DNA from: an uncultured Pelagibacteraceae bacterium
GTDB taxonomy: Bacteria > Pseudomonadota > Alphaproteobacteria > Pelagibacterales > Pelagibacteraceae
Reading direction: 5' to 3'
Length of the DNA: 51,430 nucleotides
Assembly (NCBI GenBank): GCA_902517175.1
Contig: CABYBM010000004.1
Coordinates: forward strand, 1-51,430
The position numbers and the translations under genes are program-made. The notes below the pieces were generated by a model. The model saw only the letters and a list, made by a program, of their open reading frames with translations, was not told where the DNA came from and did not search any database. Below, piece by piece: positions 1 to 10,302 of the stretch. Position 1 is the first letter of the stretch; each line of letters starts with the position of its first letter.

Positions 1-507
1 GAGGGGAAATCAGATTGGCTTCCAGAAATATATCAAATAGGTATTAGAAACCCTCAAGGTTTAACCTTGTCGCCTTATGATGGAAAAATTTATATAAGTA
101 ATCACGGCGCTAAAGGAGGTGACTGGTTTGGTGAGGCAAAAAAAGGTGAAAACTATGGATGGAAAATTTTAGGCTGGGGTGGAACAAATTATTCAGGAAG
201 CAAAATTGGACCAAAATGGAAGCCTGGCTTTACAAAAGCTATCAAATATTGGGTTCCTTCAATTGCAACTAGCGCCATCACAATTTACAAAGGTTCAGAA
301 TTTAATGAATGGAATGGTCTTGCTTTAGTAACTTCTTTAAAAGATAAATCACTAAGAGCAATTGATTTTTCTGATCTATCTAATGTCAAAGAAAATGTGG
401 TCTTTAAAAACGAGATTGGAAGACTAAGAGACATTCAAGTACATCCTAAAAACGGTAAAATTTATTTTTTAGCTAGTGATAACTTGTGGTTAATGGAAAA
501 AAATTAA
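1..507 (+). CDS. PQQ-dependent sugar dehydrogenase family (glucose/sorbosone dehydrogenase-like), C-terminal part; 5' end outside window
   Basis: Frame open from base 1 (EGKSDWLPEIYQIGIRNPQGLTLSPYDGKIYISNHG...); beta-propeller motif 'GIRNPQGL' and 'NHGAKGGD'; stop TAA at 505-507. Confidence 0.75.
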   Translation, partial: EGKSDWLPEIYQIGIRNPQGLTLSPYDGKIYISNHGAKGGDWFGEAKKGENYGWKILGWGGTNYSGSKIGPKWKPGFTKAIKYWVPSIATSAITIYKGSEFNEWNGLALVTSLKDKSLRAIDFSDLSNVKENVVFKNEIGRLRDIQVHPKNGKIYFLASDNLWLMEKN

Positions 508-1295
508 AGAATTGTTATTCTGTGCATAATTCTATTACCTTTAAAAGGTGTTGCTTGATGCAACATGGATCTGTTATCCCAAATAGCTAATTGATTTTTT
601 TTCCATTCTAGTGAATATTGAAATTTTTTTTTAATTTGATGTTCTGATAGTTTTTTTTTTAAATTAATTGAATTTTTTAATTTTGGCTGAAATCCAACTA
701 GATGGCCTGGACTGGAATAAATTGCATAATTTGAACTTATTTTTCTTATAATTTTATGAGTGGATTTTAATTCTTTTATTTTCTTACCTTTCTCTTTAAC
801 TCTCTCTTTTGTAGTAATTGAAATAGGTCCTTCTGAGGAATAAACTCCTTTTAAACTTGATAACTTTAGTTTCATAGATTTAGTTAAATCTTTAAAAGCA
901 TAATACTGCGAACAAAATTCGGTATTTGCTTTTCCTTTTTTTGGAACTAATTTTGACAGCAACATAGTAAATCTTGGTGGTTTTTTTGTATAAATAGAGT
1001 CTGTATGAAACTGTTCCCCAAAACTTGGTCCTTTATCCGTTATCTTTCTTTGAACTACAGTTATTTGAGGATATTTTTTGTTTAACCCTTTTAATCTAGG
1101 ATAGTTTGCAAGTTTTCCAAATTTTTTAGCAAATTCTATATAGAGCTTGGAGGAAAGATTTTGTCTTCTAAAAAAAATCATCCCATATTTATTTAAAGCA
1201 TTGACAATAGTTTTGAAATTTTCCTCTGAAAGTTTTTGAAGATCAGTATCGATCTCGGCCCCAATATTATTTTTATTAGGAATAATTCTTAACAT
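504..1295 (-). CDS. TauD/TfdA-family Fe(II)/2-oxoglutarate dioxygenase
   Basis: 263 aa ORF; HxD motif 'FHTDSIY' and C-terminal 'WDNRSMLHQATPF...R' motif. Confidence 0.85.
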   Translation of the reverse strand: MLRIIPNKNNIGAEIDTDLQKLSEENFKTIVNALNKYGMIFFRRQNLSSKLYIEFAKKFGKLANYPRLKGLNKKYPQITVVQRKITDKGPSFGEQFHTDSIYTKKPPRFTMLLSKLVPKKGKANTEFCSQYYAFKDLTKSMKLKLSSLKGVYSSEGPISITTKERVKEKGKKIKELKSTHKIIRKISSNYAIYSSPGHLVGFQPKLKNSINLKKKLSEHQIKKKFQYSLEWKKNQLAIWDNRSMLHQATPFKGNRIMHRITIL

Positions 1296-1296
1296 C

Positions 1297-1563
1297 TTAA
1301 GTGTTTAGTAATTTACTTTTTGCTTTCTCAAACTCTTCTTGAGTAAGCACTCCACTTTCACGCAAACTATTTAATTTTTCTAATTCGTCACTTAGTGAAC
1401 TATTATCATTTGATATGGTTGTTTTGGTTTCCTCTTCTACTTCCTCTTTTTCAGCTCTGTTAGCCTCTTTAGCATTAAATCCATTCATAATTGCCATTCC
1501 ACCTAAATATAGAACGTAAGCCATGATGGGAATTACTAACCCAAAAAAAATTATTTTTTCCAT
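1297..1563 (-). CDS. Small membrane protein with C-terminal SHOCT-like domain
   Basis: N-terminal TM helix; C-term 'LEKLNSLRESGVLTQEEFEKAKSKLL'. Confidence 0.65.
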   Translation of the reverse strand: MEKIIFFGLVIPIMAYVLYLGGMAIMNGFNAKEANRAEKEEVEEETKTTISNDNSSLSDELEKLNSLRESGVLTQEEFEKAKSKLLNT

Positions 1564-1769
1564 AAATTAATCTTCATCTTCCTCTCTCCATTTTTTTCAT
1601 ACAATAAGTAAGCTGCATAGATTACTGAAAAAGTACCTACTATCATTCCATAATCAAACCCTGTTTGCTGATCGTAAAGGTACCAACCAAGTTGAGTGGC
1701 TCCAATTGTCGGAAAAGTTAGTAAAAGAAAAATTATGGCAATCCTATATGGATACTTTGGTTTTTTCAT
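1551..1769 (-). CDS. Hypothetical small membrane protein
   Basis: 72 aa ORF with two hydrophobic segments, overlapping the next CDS start. Confidence 0.5.
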   Translation of the reverse strand: MKKPKYPYRIAIIFLLLTFPTIGATQLGWYLYDQQTGFDYGMIVGTFSVIYAAYLLYEKNGERKMKINLWKK

Positions 1770-1806
1770 ATCTTAGAGTAACAGAATAAATTGTGAGATT
1801 TAATCG

Positions 1807-2652
1807 CTAAATTTGCGATCTTTTGAAACACTCTATTGTATTTTTCAATAAACAAGCGATTGTCATTGGGCCTACACCACCAGGAACTGGTGTTAATGCT
1901 TTTGCATTTTTAGAAACTTCATCAAAATCCACATCCCCTACAATACCCTTATCAGTTTTATTAATACCAACATCAATAACAATAGTATCTTTTTTTACCC
2001 AGTCACCTTTGACAAGTTCTGGGATTCCAACTGCAGCTACTATTATATCTGCGTCTAAACATTCTGCTTTCAGGTCTTTAGTTTTCGAGTGAGTTATGGT
2101 CACGGTGCAATTTTCTTTTAAAAGAAGTTGCGTCATTGGCTTTCCATTTAAATTTGATCTTCCAACTATTACTGCTTTTTTTCCATTTAAATTAGGTTCA
2201 ACTTTTTTGATTAATAAATAGCAACCTAAAGGAGTACATGGCACTGAACTTTCATATCCAGAGGAAAGATTTCCTACATTCATTGGATGAAAACCATCAA
2301 CATCTTTAGACGGTAAAATAGTTTCAATAACTTTTTGTTTATCAATATGTTTTGGGAGTGGTAGCTGAACTAGAATTCCAGAAACTGTTTTGTCTTTATT
2401 TAATTCTTCAATTTTTTCTAATACTGTTTTTTCCTCAACTGAGTCTGGATACTTTATAACTTCAGATTTTAAGCCAACCTCATTGGCTGATTTTTCTTTA
2501 TTACGTACATAAATTTGGCTTGGAGTTAAATCTCCTATCAGGATAACTGTTAAACCTGGCACTTTATTATATTTAGCTTTTAATCCTGTGACTTCATGCT
2601 TAAGCTCTTCTCTTAACTCTGCAGCAGCTTTCTTTCCGTCTATTAAAATCAT
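1807..2652 (-). CDS. folD: Bifunctional methylenetetrahydrofolate dehydrogenase / methenyltetrahydrofolate cyclohydrolase
   Basis: 281 aa; 'VQLPLPKH', 'KDVDGFHPMNVG', 'VIVGRSNLNGKPM', 'TPVPGGVGPMTIACLL'. Confidence 0.97.
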   Translation of the reverse strand: MILIDGKKAAAELREELKHEVTGLKAKYNKVPGLTVILIGDLTPSQIYVRNKEKSANEVGLKSEVIKYPDSVEEKTVLEKIEELNKDKTVSGILVQLPLPKHIDKQKVIETILPSKDVDGFHPMNVGNLSSGYESSVPCTPLGCYLLIKKVEPNLNGKKAVIVGRSNLNGKPMTQLLLKENCTVTITHSKTKDLKAECLDADIIVAAVGIPELVKGDWVKKDTIVIDVGINKTDKGIVGDVDFDEVSKNAKALTPVPGGVGPMTIACLLKNTIECFKRSQI

Positions 2653-2662
2653 TTTTATCTTT

Positions 2663-2953
2663 CTAAAAAATAATTGGCGCGATGTAGAGCTTCATACACA
2701 TTTCAATAAACCAAATCAATAGCAGAAGAATTATAGGCGAGATGTCCAAAGAACCTAGATTAGGTATAAAACGTCTGATTTTGTTTAATATTGGATCTGT
2801 AAGCTTATAGCTTAATTCTAAAATAGAATAAACAAATCTGTTTTGGGTATTTAAAACGTTAAAAGCAATTAACCAGCTAACAATAACGTTAGCAATTACA
2901 ACGTAGGAATAAAGTTTTAAAATTTGTAAAACTAAATAAAAAATTGCTATCAT
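2663..2953 (-). CDS. YggT family membrane protein
   Basis: 96 aa, hydrophobic; 'ILNKIRRFIPNLGSLDISPIILLLLIW'. Confidence 0.85.
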   Translation of the reverse strand: MIAIFYLVLQILKLYSYVVIANVIVSWLIAFNVLNTQNRFVYSILELSYKLTDPILNKIRRFIPNLGSLDISPIILLLLIWFIEMCMKLYIAPIIF

Positions 2954-4035
2954 TTTTTTTCAACATAAATTGACTGACTTGGGAAAGCAAAAGAAGCACC
3001 ATTTTTCTCAACTATCTGTTTAATTTCAATTGCTAATCTTTCCTTCACTTCAAGAGAATTACTCCAACTATTAGAGTTTGTGAAACATCTAACTAGTAAA
3101 TCAATAGAACTGTCTGAAAATTTTTCTATTCTTACAGCAACACCTGTTGCTTGGTTAAAGTCTTCACTTTTATTAATATATTCTTCTATTTCGTCTCTTA
3201 CTTTTTTTAATTGATCAATGGTAGAGTCATACTGAAGAGTTATAATCCACCTCACTCTCCAATTTGAAGTTTCGCTAACATTTATCACTGCATTTTCTGC
3301 AAACTGAAAGTTGGGAATAATTGCTAGTGACTTATCAAACTTTCTAATCGTCGTGGACCTAAAACCAATTTTTTCAACTATCCCTTCAATAATTCCTTCA
3401 ACTGCAATCCAATCTCCAATTTTAAATCTTTTTTCAACCAATACTAAAATTCCTGAAATTAGATTTTTAAATAAATCTTGTGCACCTAAAGCTACCGCAA
3501 CACCAAACAAACCAAGTCCTGCAATAATTGGACCAATTTTAATTCCCCATAACTCAAGAACAGCAGCTAATCCAAGTATAAAAATTAATACTTTTAATGA
3601 TTTAATTATCCATCCAATAAGTTCTCTTGTTAGGAGCTTATCTAGTCCACTTAATATATAAGATACTGGTTCAATTATTTGATGAATTACCCAAAATATT
3701 AAAATTGTTATTAAAGTTCTGTTAATAGTATCTACAACGTCTCTACCTTCAGCAGAAAAAGTCATATAATAACTTGCAATAAAAAAACCTAAAACAATTG
3801 GTAAAAACCTTGCGGGGCCTTCTAAAGATCGAACAAAAGTATCGTCCAGTTTATTTGTAGTTCGCTTTGATATAATTTCTAATTTTTTAATAACTAATTT
3901 ACTGATCAGACCTCTAAAAACCAGAAAAACTAAAAATATGCCAATACCAATTAAAATTTGAAAAATATCAACTCCTAGAATTCCCTTATTCCAAACTGAC
4001 AAAAATATTTTAGAAAAATTATTTATTATATCCAT
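2950..4035 (-). CDS. MscS family mechanosensitive ion channel
   Basis: 361 aa; 'GLGLFGVAVALGAQDLFKNLISGILVLVEKRFKIGDWI' signature. Confidence 0.92.
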   Translation of the reverse strand: MDIINNFSKIFLSVWNKGILGVDIFQILIGIGIFLVFLVFRGLISKLVIKKLEIISKRTTNKLDDTFVRSLEGPARFLPIVLGFFIASYYMTFSAEGRDVVDTINRTLITILIFWVIHQIIEPVSYILSGLDKLLTRELIGWIIKSLKVLIFILGLAAVLELWGIKIGPIIAGLGLFGVAVALGAQDLFKNLISGILVLVEKRFKIGDWIAVEGIIEGIVEKIGFRSTTIRKFDKSLAIIPNFQFAENAVINVSETSNWRVRWIITLQYDSTIDQLKKVRDEIEEYINKSEDFNQATGVAVRIEKFSDSSIDLLVRCFTNSNSWSNSLEVKERLAIEIKQIVEKNGASFAFPSQSIYVEKK

Positions 4036-4037
4036 GG

Positions 4038-4736
4038 CTAAATTTTATATAACAAAAACTCCTCTTCTCCAGGATTAAAAAGAAATATCTTTTTCCATTT
4101 AATTTCATTCAGTATTGTTGAGGTTTTTTCACCCATACACATTAAATTCGTATCCATCCATTGACTTTCTAATTGATGAATTTTGATAAAATTTAAAAAG
4201 CTTGATCCACTATTTTGGGAGTAAACATAGACCATGTTAGGCATGTTTTGTTTTAATTCTTTAACAAAATCTTCATTAAAATTTATATTGTGATTAACTC
4301 TATAATTTATAATCCTCTTAATACTATAACCTTCATTTATTAACTGTTGGTCAAGATCTACCGATATAGTTTCTCCACTTACATAAAGTAACTTACCACT
4401 CGACGCATCATAATTTTGCAAGATTAATTCTTTTAAGTTTGAAACATTTCCTTCTGCTGCAATTGTATTTTGGAAACCAAAACTTCTTGCTTTTTTTTCA
4501 GTTGTCTCACCAACACAAAAACATTTGATTGTCTTATTAATTTCATCATGGTTTAGAAATTTTACAGCATTAGCACTAGTGAAAATAATTCCGTTAAAAT
4601 CTTGAAAATTAATTTTATCATGAATTATCTCCTCAACACTTATTAAAGGAAGATGAGAAACTTGATGACCTAAAGATTTAAATTTAACAATCATTTCAGA
4701 ACAATCTTCTAATGGTCTTGTTAATAAAATATGCAT
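4038..4736 (-). CDS. hemD: Uroporphyrinogen-III synthase
   Basis: 'ILLTRPLEDC', 'GIIFTSANAVKFL', 'CVGETTEKKARSFGF'; directly downstream of hemC. Confidence 0.88.
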   Translation of the reverse strand: MHILLTRPLEDCSEMIVKFKSLGHQVSHLPLISVEEIIHDKINFQDFNGIIFTSANAVKFLNHDEINKTIKCFCVGETTEKKARSFGFQNTIAAEGNVSNLKELILQNYDASSGKLLYVSGETISVDLDQQLINEGYSIKRIINYRVNHNINFNEDFVKELKQNMPNMVYVYSQNSGSSFLNFIKIHQLESQWMDTNLMCMGEKTSTILNEIKWKKIFLFNPGEEEFLLYKI

Positions 4737-4737
4737 A

Positions 4738-5655
4738 CTATCTTTTATAGGAATTGTTAGATTTTGTTTTTAAAATTTGACCTAGTTCTCTACCAATTTG
4801 ACTGAAATCTTTTGTTTTGCCAGTTTTTTTTTCATAAAATCTTTTAGTGCCGTCTAAAGAAAATAGTTCTGCTTCAACGATAATTTTGTCATCTTTTATT
4901 ATGGAGTGAGCTCCGACTGCAGTTTCGCAATCTCCCTCCAAAACTTTTAAAATATTTCTCTCAACATGTGCTCTCATAAATGTTTCATTGTGATTTATTT
5001 TTTTTAAAACTGAGATTATTTCCTCATCACCCTCTCTGCATTGAAGGGCAATTATACCTTGTCCAGCACTTGGAATCACTTGTTCTGCAGAAAAAATTTC
5101 TGAAATTTCATCATCAAAATTTAAAAATTTAATTCCTGCATAAGACAAAATTATTGCATCATATATTCCATCCTTTAATTTTTTAATTCGTGTATCAACA
5201 TTTCCCCTAATAAGTTTACATTCAAGATCTGATCTAATTTTTTTAATTTGATATTCTCTTCTAAAAGATGAAGTTCCAATTATAGAATTTTTTTTTAATT
5301 CGCTTAATTTTTTTTTATTCATTGTGATGAGAATTTCTCTTGGATCATTTCTTTCTAAAAATGAGTCTGTTTTAAGACCTTTTGTTTCAAGGGCTGGCAT
5401 GTCTTTGAGTGCGTGAACTGCAACATCAATATTTTTATCTTGAAGCTCTTTTTCAATATTACTTGAAAATAATCCCTTACCTCCAACTTCCGACAATCTT
5501 ACATCCTGAAACTCATCCCCTTTTGTAGTAATTTTTTTTATAACTACATCCTCGTTACTAAAATCAGTGGTTTTGACTATTTTATCTTTAGCTTTTTCAG
5601 CATAAAGCATAGCCAGCTTACTCCCCCTAGATCCAATGATAATTTTTCTATTCAT
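4738..5655 (-). CDS. hemC: Hydroxymethylbilane synthase (porphobilinogen deaminase)
   Basis: 'IIGSRGSKLAMLYAE', 'VAVHALKDMP', 'RREYQIKKIRSDLECKLIRGNVDTRIKKL', 'EGDCETAVGAHS'. Confidence 0.97.
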   Translation of the reverse strand: MNRKIIIGSRGSKLAMLYAEKAKDKIVKTTDFSNEDVVIKKITTKGDEFQDVRLSEVGGKGLFSSNIEKELQDKNIDVAVHALKDMPALETKGLKTDSFLERNDPREILITMNKKKLSELKKNSIIGTSSFRREYQIKKIRSDLECKLIRGNVDTRIKKLKDGIYDAIILSYAGIKFLNFDDEISEIFSAEQVIPSAGQGIIALQCREGDEEIISVLKKINHNETFMRAHVERNILKVLEGDCETAVGAHSIIKDDKIIVEAELFSLDGTKRFYEKKTGKTKDFSQIGRELGQILKTKSNNSYKR

Positions 5656-5711
5656 AAATATATTTATTTCTTACTTGTATTGAGATTGTACAATTATTAA
5701 AAACTATTTGA

Positions 5712-6785
5712 ATGAGCAAAAAACCCTTAATTCTCGGAATAGAAACGAGCTGTGATGAGACAGCTGCATCAATTATAACTGAAAATGAGCAGGGAAACCC
5801 CGTAGTTTTATCAAATATTATTTCAAGCCAAGTTGAAGTTCATAAAGAATTTGGAGGAGTGGTTCCAGAATTAGCAGCACGATCCCATATTGAAAAAATT
5901 GATTGGATTGTTCAAAAAGCTATTGACGATAGTGGAAAAAAAATTGATGAAATTGATGCTGTAGCTTCAACTGCAGGGCCTGGGTTAATTGTATGTCTAT
6001 CAGTAGGTTTAAGTTTTGGAAAAGCTTTTGCCGCTTCTATAGATAAACCTTTTATAGCGGTTAATCATCTAGAAGGTCACGCCTTAAGTCCTAAATTAAA
6101 TTCAAATTTAAATTATCCCTACCTGCTTTTATTGATATCAGGTGGGCACTCACAATTTTTAAATGTTCAAGGTTTAGGAAGATATAAAAGATTAGGAACA
6201 ACAATTGATGATGCTCTCGGAGAGGCATTTGATAAAACTGCAAAGCTTTTAGGAATAGAATTTCCAGGTGGTCCACAAATTGAGATTTTGGCAAAAAAAG
6301 GTGATCCTAATAAATATGATTTACCAAAACCTATTTTTAATAAAGGTGGTTGTAACTTATCTTTTGCAGGACTTAAAACTGCAGTACTAAGAATAGCAAA
6401 AAATATTAAAACTGATCAAGAAAAATTTGATCTTGCTGCATCATTTCAAAGAACAATTGAAGAAATTTTATATAAGAAAACTAAAATTGCTTTTACAGAT
6501 TTCGAAAAGCAGAATAACTCAAATAAAAAAAGTTTTGTAGTTGCTGGAGGAGTGGCAGCTAATAAAAATATTAGAAATATGCTAATCAGTTTATGTGAAG
6601 AACAAAATTACCAAAGCATTTTTCCACCAATAGAACTTTGTGGAGATAATGCTGCAATGATAGCTATGGTTGGTCTAGAAAAATTTAAATTAAAACAGTA
6701 TAGTGAATTGGATCATCCTGCAAAACCTAGATGGCCGTTGGATGAAGATGCTGCTTTTTTAAAAGGAGCTGGCGTTCAATTATAA
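5712..6785 (+). CDS. tsaD: tRNA N6-adenosine threonylcarbamoyltransferase TsaD
   Basis: 'LGIETSCDETAASI', 'VNHLEGHALSP', 'LLISGGHSQ', 'VVAGGVAANKNIR'. Confidence 0.97.
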   Translation: MSKKPLILGIETSCDETAASIITENEQGNPVVLSNIISSQVEVHKEFGGVVPELAARSHIEKIDWIVQKAIDDSGKKIDEIDAVASTAGPGLIVCLSVGLSFGKAFAASIDKPFIAVNHLEGHALSPKLNSNLNYPYLLLLISGGHSQFLNVQGLGRYKRLGTTIDDALGEAFDKTAKLLGIEFPGGPQIEILAKKGDPNKYDLPKPIFNKGGCNLSFAGLKTAVLRIAKNIKTDQEKFDLAASFQRTIEEILYKKTKIAFTDFEKQNNSNKKSFVVAGGVAANKNIRNMLISLCEEQNYQSIFPPIELCGDNAAMIAMVGLEKFKLKQYSELDHPAKPRWPLDEDAAFLKGAGVQL

Positions 6786-7198
6786 TGCAGTATTGGTTAA
6801 TGAAATCTGAACCAGATGTATGGTCTATTGATCAACAAATAAAGTCAGGTGCAAAAGGGGCTCCGTGGGATGGTGTAAGAAATTACCAGGCTGCAAAAAA
6901 TTTAAAGACTATGAAAAAGGGTGATCTTTGTTTTTTTTATCACTCAAATATAGGTAAAGAAATTGTGGGTATTGTAGAGGTCATTAAAGAGCACTACATA
7001 GACAAAACTGATAAAAGTGGGCGCTTTGTTGCTGTCACAGTTAAGTTTAAAAAGAAATTAGCAAAACCAGTTACCTTGGAAGACATAAAAAAACATGAGG
7101 AATTAGGCGATTTAGCGTTGATTAAACAGAGCAGACTATCTGTAATGCCAATTGATTATAAAAGCTGGAAAATCATAAATAACATGAGTAGAATTTAA
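6785..7198 (+). CDS. EVE domain-containing protein
   Basis: '[16 protein letters not shown]...[30 protein letters not shown]'. Confidence 0.92.
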   Translation: MQYWLMKSEPDVWSIDQQIKSGAKGAPWDGVRNYQAAKNLKTMKKGDLCFFYHSNIGKEIVGIVEVIKEHYIDKTDKSGRFVAVTVKFKKKLAKPVTLEDIKKHEELGDLALIKQSRLSVMPIDYKSWKIINNMSRI

Positions 7199-7214
7199 AA
7201 TTAAAAATTTTTAC

Positions 7215-9287
7215 ATGCCTAAAAAAAAGAAAAAAAAGTCTAAAGTAAAAAAAAAATCATCTAAAAAAGTAAAAAAAAAAACTAAAGTAAAAAAGGTTTC
7301 AAAAAAAAAGAAAAATAAAAAGAAAAGTAAAAAAGAAAATGATTCTTCTCCCCCTGAAATAGTCATTAAAACTAAACCAGAGTGGGTAAAAGCAAGTTTG
7401 GCAAATAAAAGTAAATACCAACAAAAATACTCTCAATCTATCAAAAGTAATGATGATTTTTGGAGGAAAGAGGGAAAAAGAATTACTTGGATAAAACCTT
7501 ATAAAAAAATCAAAGATGTTAAATACAGTACAAAAGAAGTAAAAATTAAATGGTATCAAGATGGAACTTTAAATGCTTCTGCAAACTGTATCGATAGACA
7601 TTTAAAAGACAAAAAAGATAAAACTGCAATTATTTGGGTTGGCGATGATCCAAAAGATAGTCAAAAAATAACTTACAAGCAATTATACCAAAAAGTTTCA
7701 AAGGCTGCGAATGGTTTAAAAAAACTTGGAATTAAAAAAGGTGATCGAGTTACAATTTATTTAACCATGATCCCAGAGCTTGCAATTTTAATGCTAGCAT
7801 GTGTTAGAATTGGTGCGGTTCATTCAATAATATTTGGTGGTTTTTCTGCAGAGTCAATTTCGGGAAGAGTAAATGATTGTGAATCTGAATATATAATCAC
7901 AGCTGACGAAGGTGTTAGAGGTGGAAAAAATATTCCATTAAAGTATACAACTGACGAGGCTTTAACAAGTTGTCCAAATGTAAAAAAATGTATTGTTGTT
8001 AAACGAACCGGAAATTATATCAACTGGAATGAAGAAAGAGATGTTTGGTATCATGATCTAATAAAAGATGTTCCTAATCATTGTGAGCCTGAAGAAATGA
8101 ATGCTGAAGATCCATTATTTATTTTATATACATCAGGTTCAACTGGTAAACCAAAAGGAGTTCTTCATACAACTGGTGGGTATATGGTTTATGCATCAAT
8201 GACTCATCAATATATTTTTAATTATAAACCAAAAGATATTTATTGGTGCACTGCTGATATAGGATGGGTAACTGGACATAGTTATATTATTTATGGACCT
8301 CTTGCTAATGGTGCAACAACAATAATGTTTGAGGGAATTCCTAACTATCCTGACACTTCAAGATGGTGGCAAATTGTTGATAAATATAAAGTTAATATTT
8401 TCTACACCGCTCCCACAGCAATTAGAGCTTTGATGCGTGAAGGTGATAAGCCAGTTAAAAAAACCTCTAGAAAATCTTTAAAATTACTTGGCACTGTTGG
8501 CGAACCAATCAATCCTGAAGCTTGGATGTGGTATTACAAAACAGTTGGAAACTCTAAGAGCCCGATTGTAGATACTTGGTGGCAAACTGAAACAGGGGGA
8601 ATACTTATAGCTCCACAAACTGGTGCCATTGCATTAAAACCTGGTTCAGCTACAAAACCGTTTTATGGAATAAAGCCTGTCATTGTTGATAAGAATGGTC
8701 AGGAGATAAAAGGTGCTGGTGAAGGAAGACTTTGTATTGCTCAATCATGGCCAGGTCAAATGAGAACTGTTTATGGAGACCATCAAAGATTTATCGACAC
8801 ATATTTTTCTCAGTTCAATGGAAAATATTTTACAGGTGATGGATGTAGAAGAGATAAAGATGGATATTACTGGATCACAGGAAGAGTTGATGATGTAATT
8901 ATTGTATCAGGACATAATTTGGGTACGGCTGAAATTGAAAGTGCATTTGTTGCTCATCCAAAAGTTGCTGAAGCAGCTGTAGTTGGTTATCCACACGATA
9001 TTAAAGGAAATGGTTTGTATTGTTATGTTACTTTAAATGCAGGAGAAACTGAAACTGGAGATCTTGAAAGAGATTTAAAACTTTGGGTCAGAAAACAGAT
9101 TGGACCACTTGCAACTCCTGACTTTATACATTTTACCCCAGGTCTTCCAAAAACTAGATCAGGTAAAATAATGAGAAGAATTTTAAGAAAGATCGCTGCA
9201 AACGAACACGAACAGTTAGGTGATACCACTACTTTGGCTGATCCAAGCGTTGTGGATAGCTTAGTTGATAATAGGAAAAATATTTAA
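7215..9287 (+). CDS. acs: Acetyl-CoA synthetase with lysine-rich N-terminal extension
   Basis: 690 aa; '[25 protein letters not shown]', 'WWQTETGG', '[15 protein letters not shown]'; N-term [14 protein letters not shown]... Confidence 0.95.
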   Translation: MPKKKKKKSKVKKKSSKKVKKKTKVKKVSKKKKNKKKSKKENDSSPPEIVIKTKPEWVKASLANKSKYQQKYSQSIKSNDDFWRKEGKRITWIKPYKKIKDVKYSTKEVKIKWYQDGTLNASANCIDRHLKDKKDKTAIIWVGDDPKDSQKITYKQLYQKVSKAANGLKKLGIKKGDRVTIYLTMIPELAILMLACVRIGAVHSIIFGGFSAESISGRVNDCESEYIITADEGVRGGKNIPLKYTTDEALTSCPNVKKCIVVKRTGNYINWNEERDVWYHDLIKDVPNHCEPEEMNAEDPLFILYTSGSTGKPKGVLHTTGGYMVYASMTHQYIFNYKPKDIYWCTADIGWVTGHSYIIYGPLANGATTIMFEGIPNYPDTSRWWQIVDKYKVNIFYTAPTAIRALMREGDKPVKKTSRKSLKLLGTVGEPINPEAWMWYYKTVGNSKSPIVDTWWQTETGGILIAPQTGAIALKPGSATKPFYGIKPVIVDKNGQEIKGAGEGRLCIAQSWPGQMRTVYGDHQRFIDTYFSQFNGKYFTGDGCRRDKDGYYWITGRVDDVIIVSGHNLGTAEIESAFVAHPKVAEAAVVGYPHDIKGNGLYCYVTLNAGETETGDLERDLKLWVRKQIGPLATPDFIHFTPGLPKTRSGKIMRRILRKIAANEHEQLGDTTTLADPSVVDSLVDNRKNI

Positions 9288-9907
9288 AACTGAACTAAGT
9301 TCTGAAATTCTTGTTTAATCACATCCCACTTTAATATCATAGAATTTAAGACAATTTTACGATCTAAAGTTTTTAACTCTTCAGCAATTGGTGCCCATTT
9401 ATACAAAGAAAGTGCACTTGGATTAAATGGAAGGTCTGTATAATAAGTATTCCAATTAGTATTTTGAAATCTGATGTCAAAATCTATTCTAGCTTGGTCA
9501 ACAATATCTAATGGCATTTTATTAGAAATTTCATCATCTAAAATTTTATTAAAAATCTCTTTTGCCATATCGGTGTCTTGAAAATTAAAATTCACTCTCA
9601 AATAAGAGAAAGTAAAAAGTGATAAATCTTGAAGTGCAACGGAATAAATATTCCATTTAGCAAGATTAACTGAACCCATGAATTTATCATTTTCAAAATG
9701 AAGAACATATCGTGTTCCCATTCGAGTTTTTAAATAATTGTATAAAGTTACTTGCGTAACCCACGCAGATTTAGTTTGGATAAAGGTTTCAAGTTCATCT
9801 AAATTCTTAATTTTTTTTTTAGGAATGAATGCTTTAAACATTGCAAACAAATATGTCTTAAAATCCGTAGTTGTTAAATCTTTCCAAGTTAACTTGTATT
9901 TTGACAT
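9284..9907 (-). CDS. Conserved hypothetical protein
   Basis: ORF of the track extends to 9928; start more likely at 9907 ([11 protein letters not shown]...). No recognisable family motif. Confidence 0.65.
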   Translation of the reverse strand: MSKYKLTWKDLTTTDFKTYLFAMFKAFIPKKKIKNLDELETFIQTKSAWVTQVTLYNYLKTRMGTRYVLHFENDKFMGSVNLAKWNIYSVALQDLSLFTFSYLRVNFNFQDTDMAKEIFNKILDDEISNKMPLDIVDQARIDFDIRFQNTNWNTYYTDLPFNPSALSLYKWAPIAEELKTLDRKIVLNSMILKWDVIKQEFQNLVQF

Positions 9908-10041
9908 AATTTGCCCCGTATGTGGCATTTATACCTTAAAAAAGTCAGTAAATAAGTACCTATTATGGTTAAATTTAGGTCTTTTCAAAAGCCTCATAAT
10001 GGTTATGGTTTTGCCAGTTATAACTAAATAGAGAGGTAAAT

Positions 10042-10302
10042 ATGTCAAATCAAGAAAAACATTGGGAGAAATCCAGAGGTTTGCTGATGATTACGTTAGC
10101 AATCTGGTTTGTATTCTCAATTGGCATCTTCCTTTTTGGAGCTGAAATGAACGAGGTCACAGGACCTTTCGGTTATCCGTGGACATATTGGTTTACATGT
10201 CAGGGATCTCTTGGAGCATTCGTAATCCTTATTTTCTGGTTTGCGAATAGACAAGAAAAGATCGACGAAGAGTTCGGCTTTAGCGAAAGAGAGGATGAAT
10301 AA
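10042..10302 (+). CDS. DUF4212-type small subunit of a sodium/solute symporter
   Basis: 86 aa; two TM segments; SD-like 'gagagg' upstream; immediately precedes the large symporter subunit. Confidence 0.85.
   Translation: MSNQEKHWEKSRGLLMITLAIWFVFSIGIFLFGAEMNEVTGPFGYPWTYWFTCQGSLGAFVILIFWFANRQEKIDEEFGFSEREDE

Noticed and set aside
1823-2092. 89-aa plus-strand ORF antisense to folD
   Set aside because: Fully inside a confident CDS; low-complexity composition of an antisense shadow frame
3311-3661. 116-aa plus-strand ORF antisense to mscS
   Set aside because: Shadow ORF opposite a well-supported channel gene; no recognisable protein features
7299-7559. 86-aa minus-strand ORF opposite acs N-terminus
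   Set aside because: Phe-rich product is simply the antisense of the poly-lysine tail
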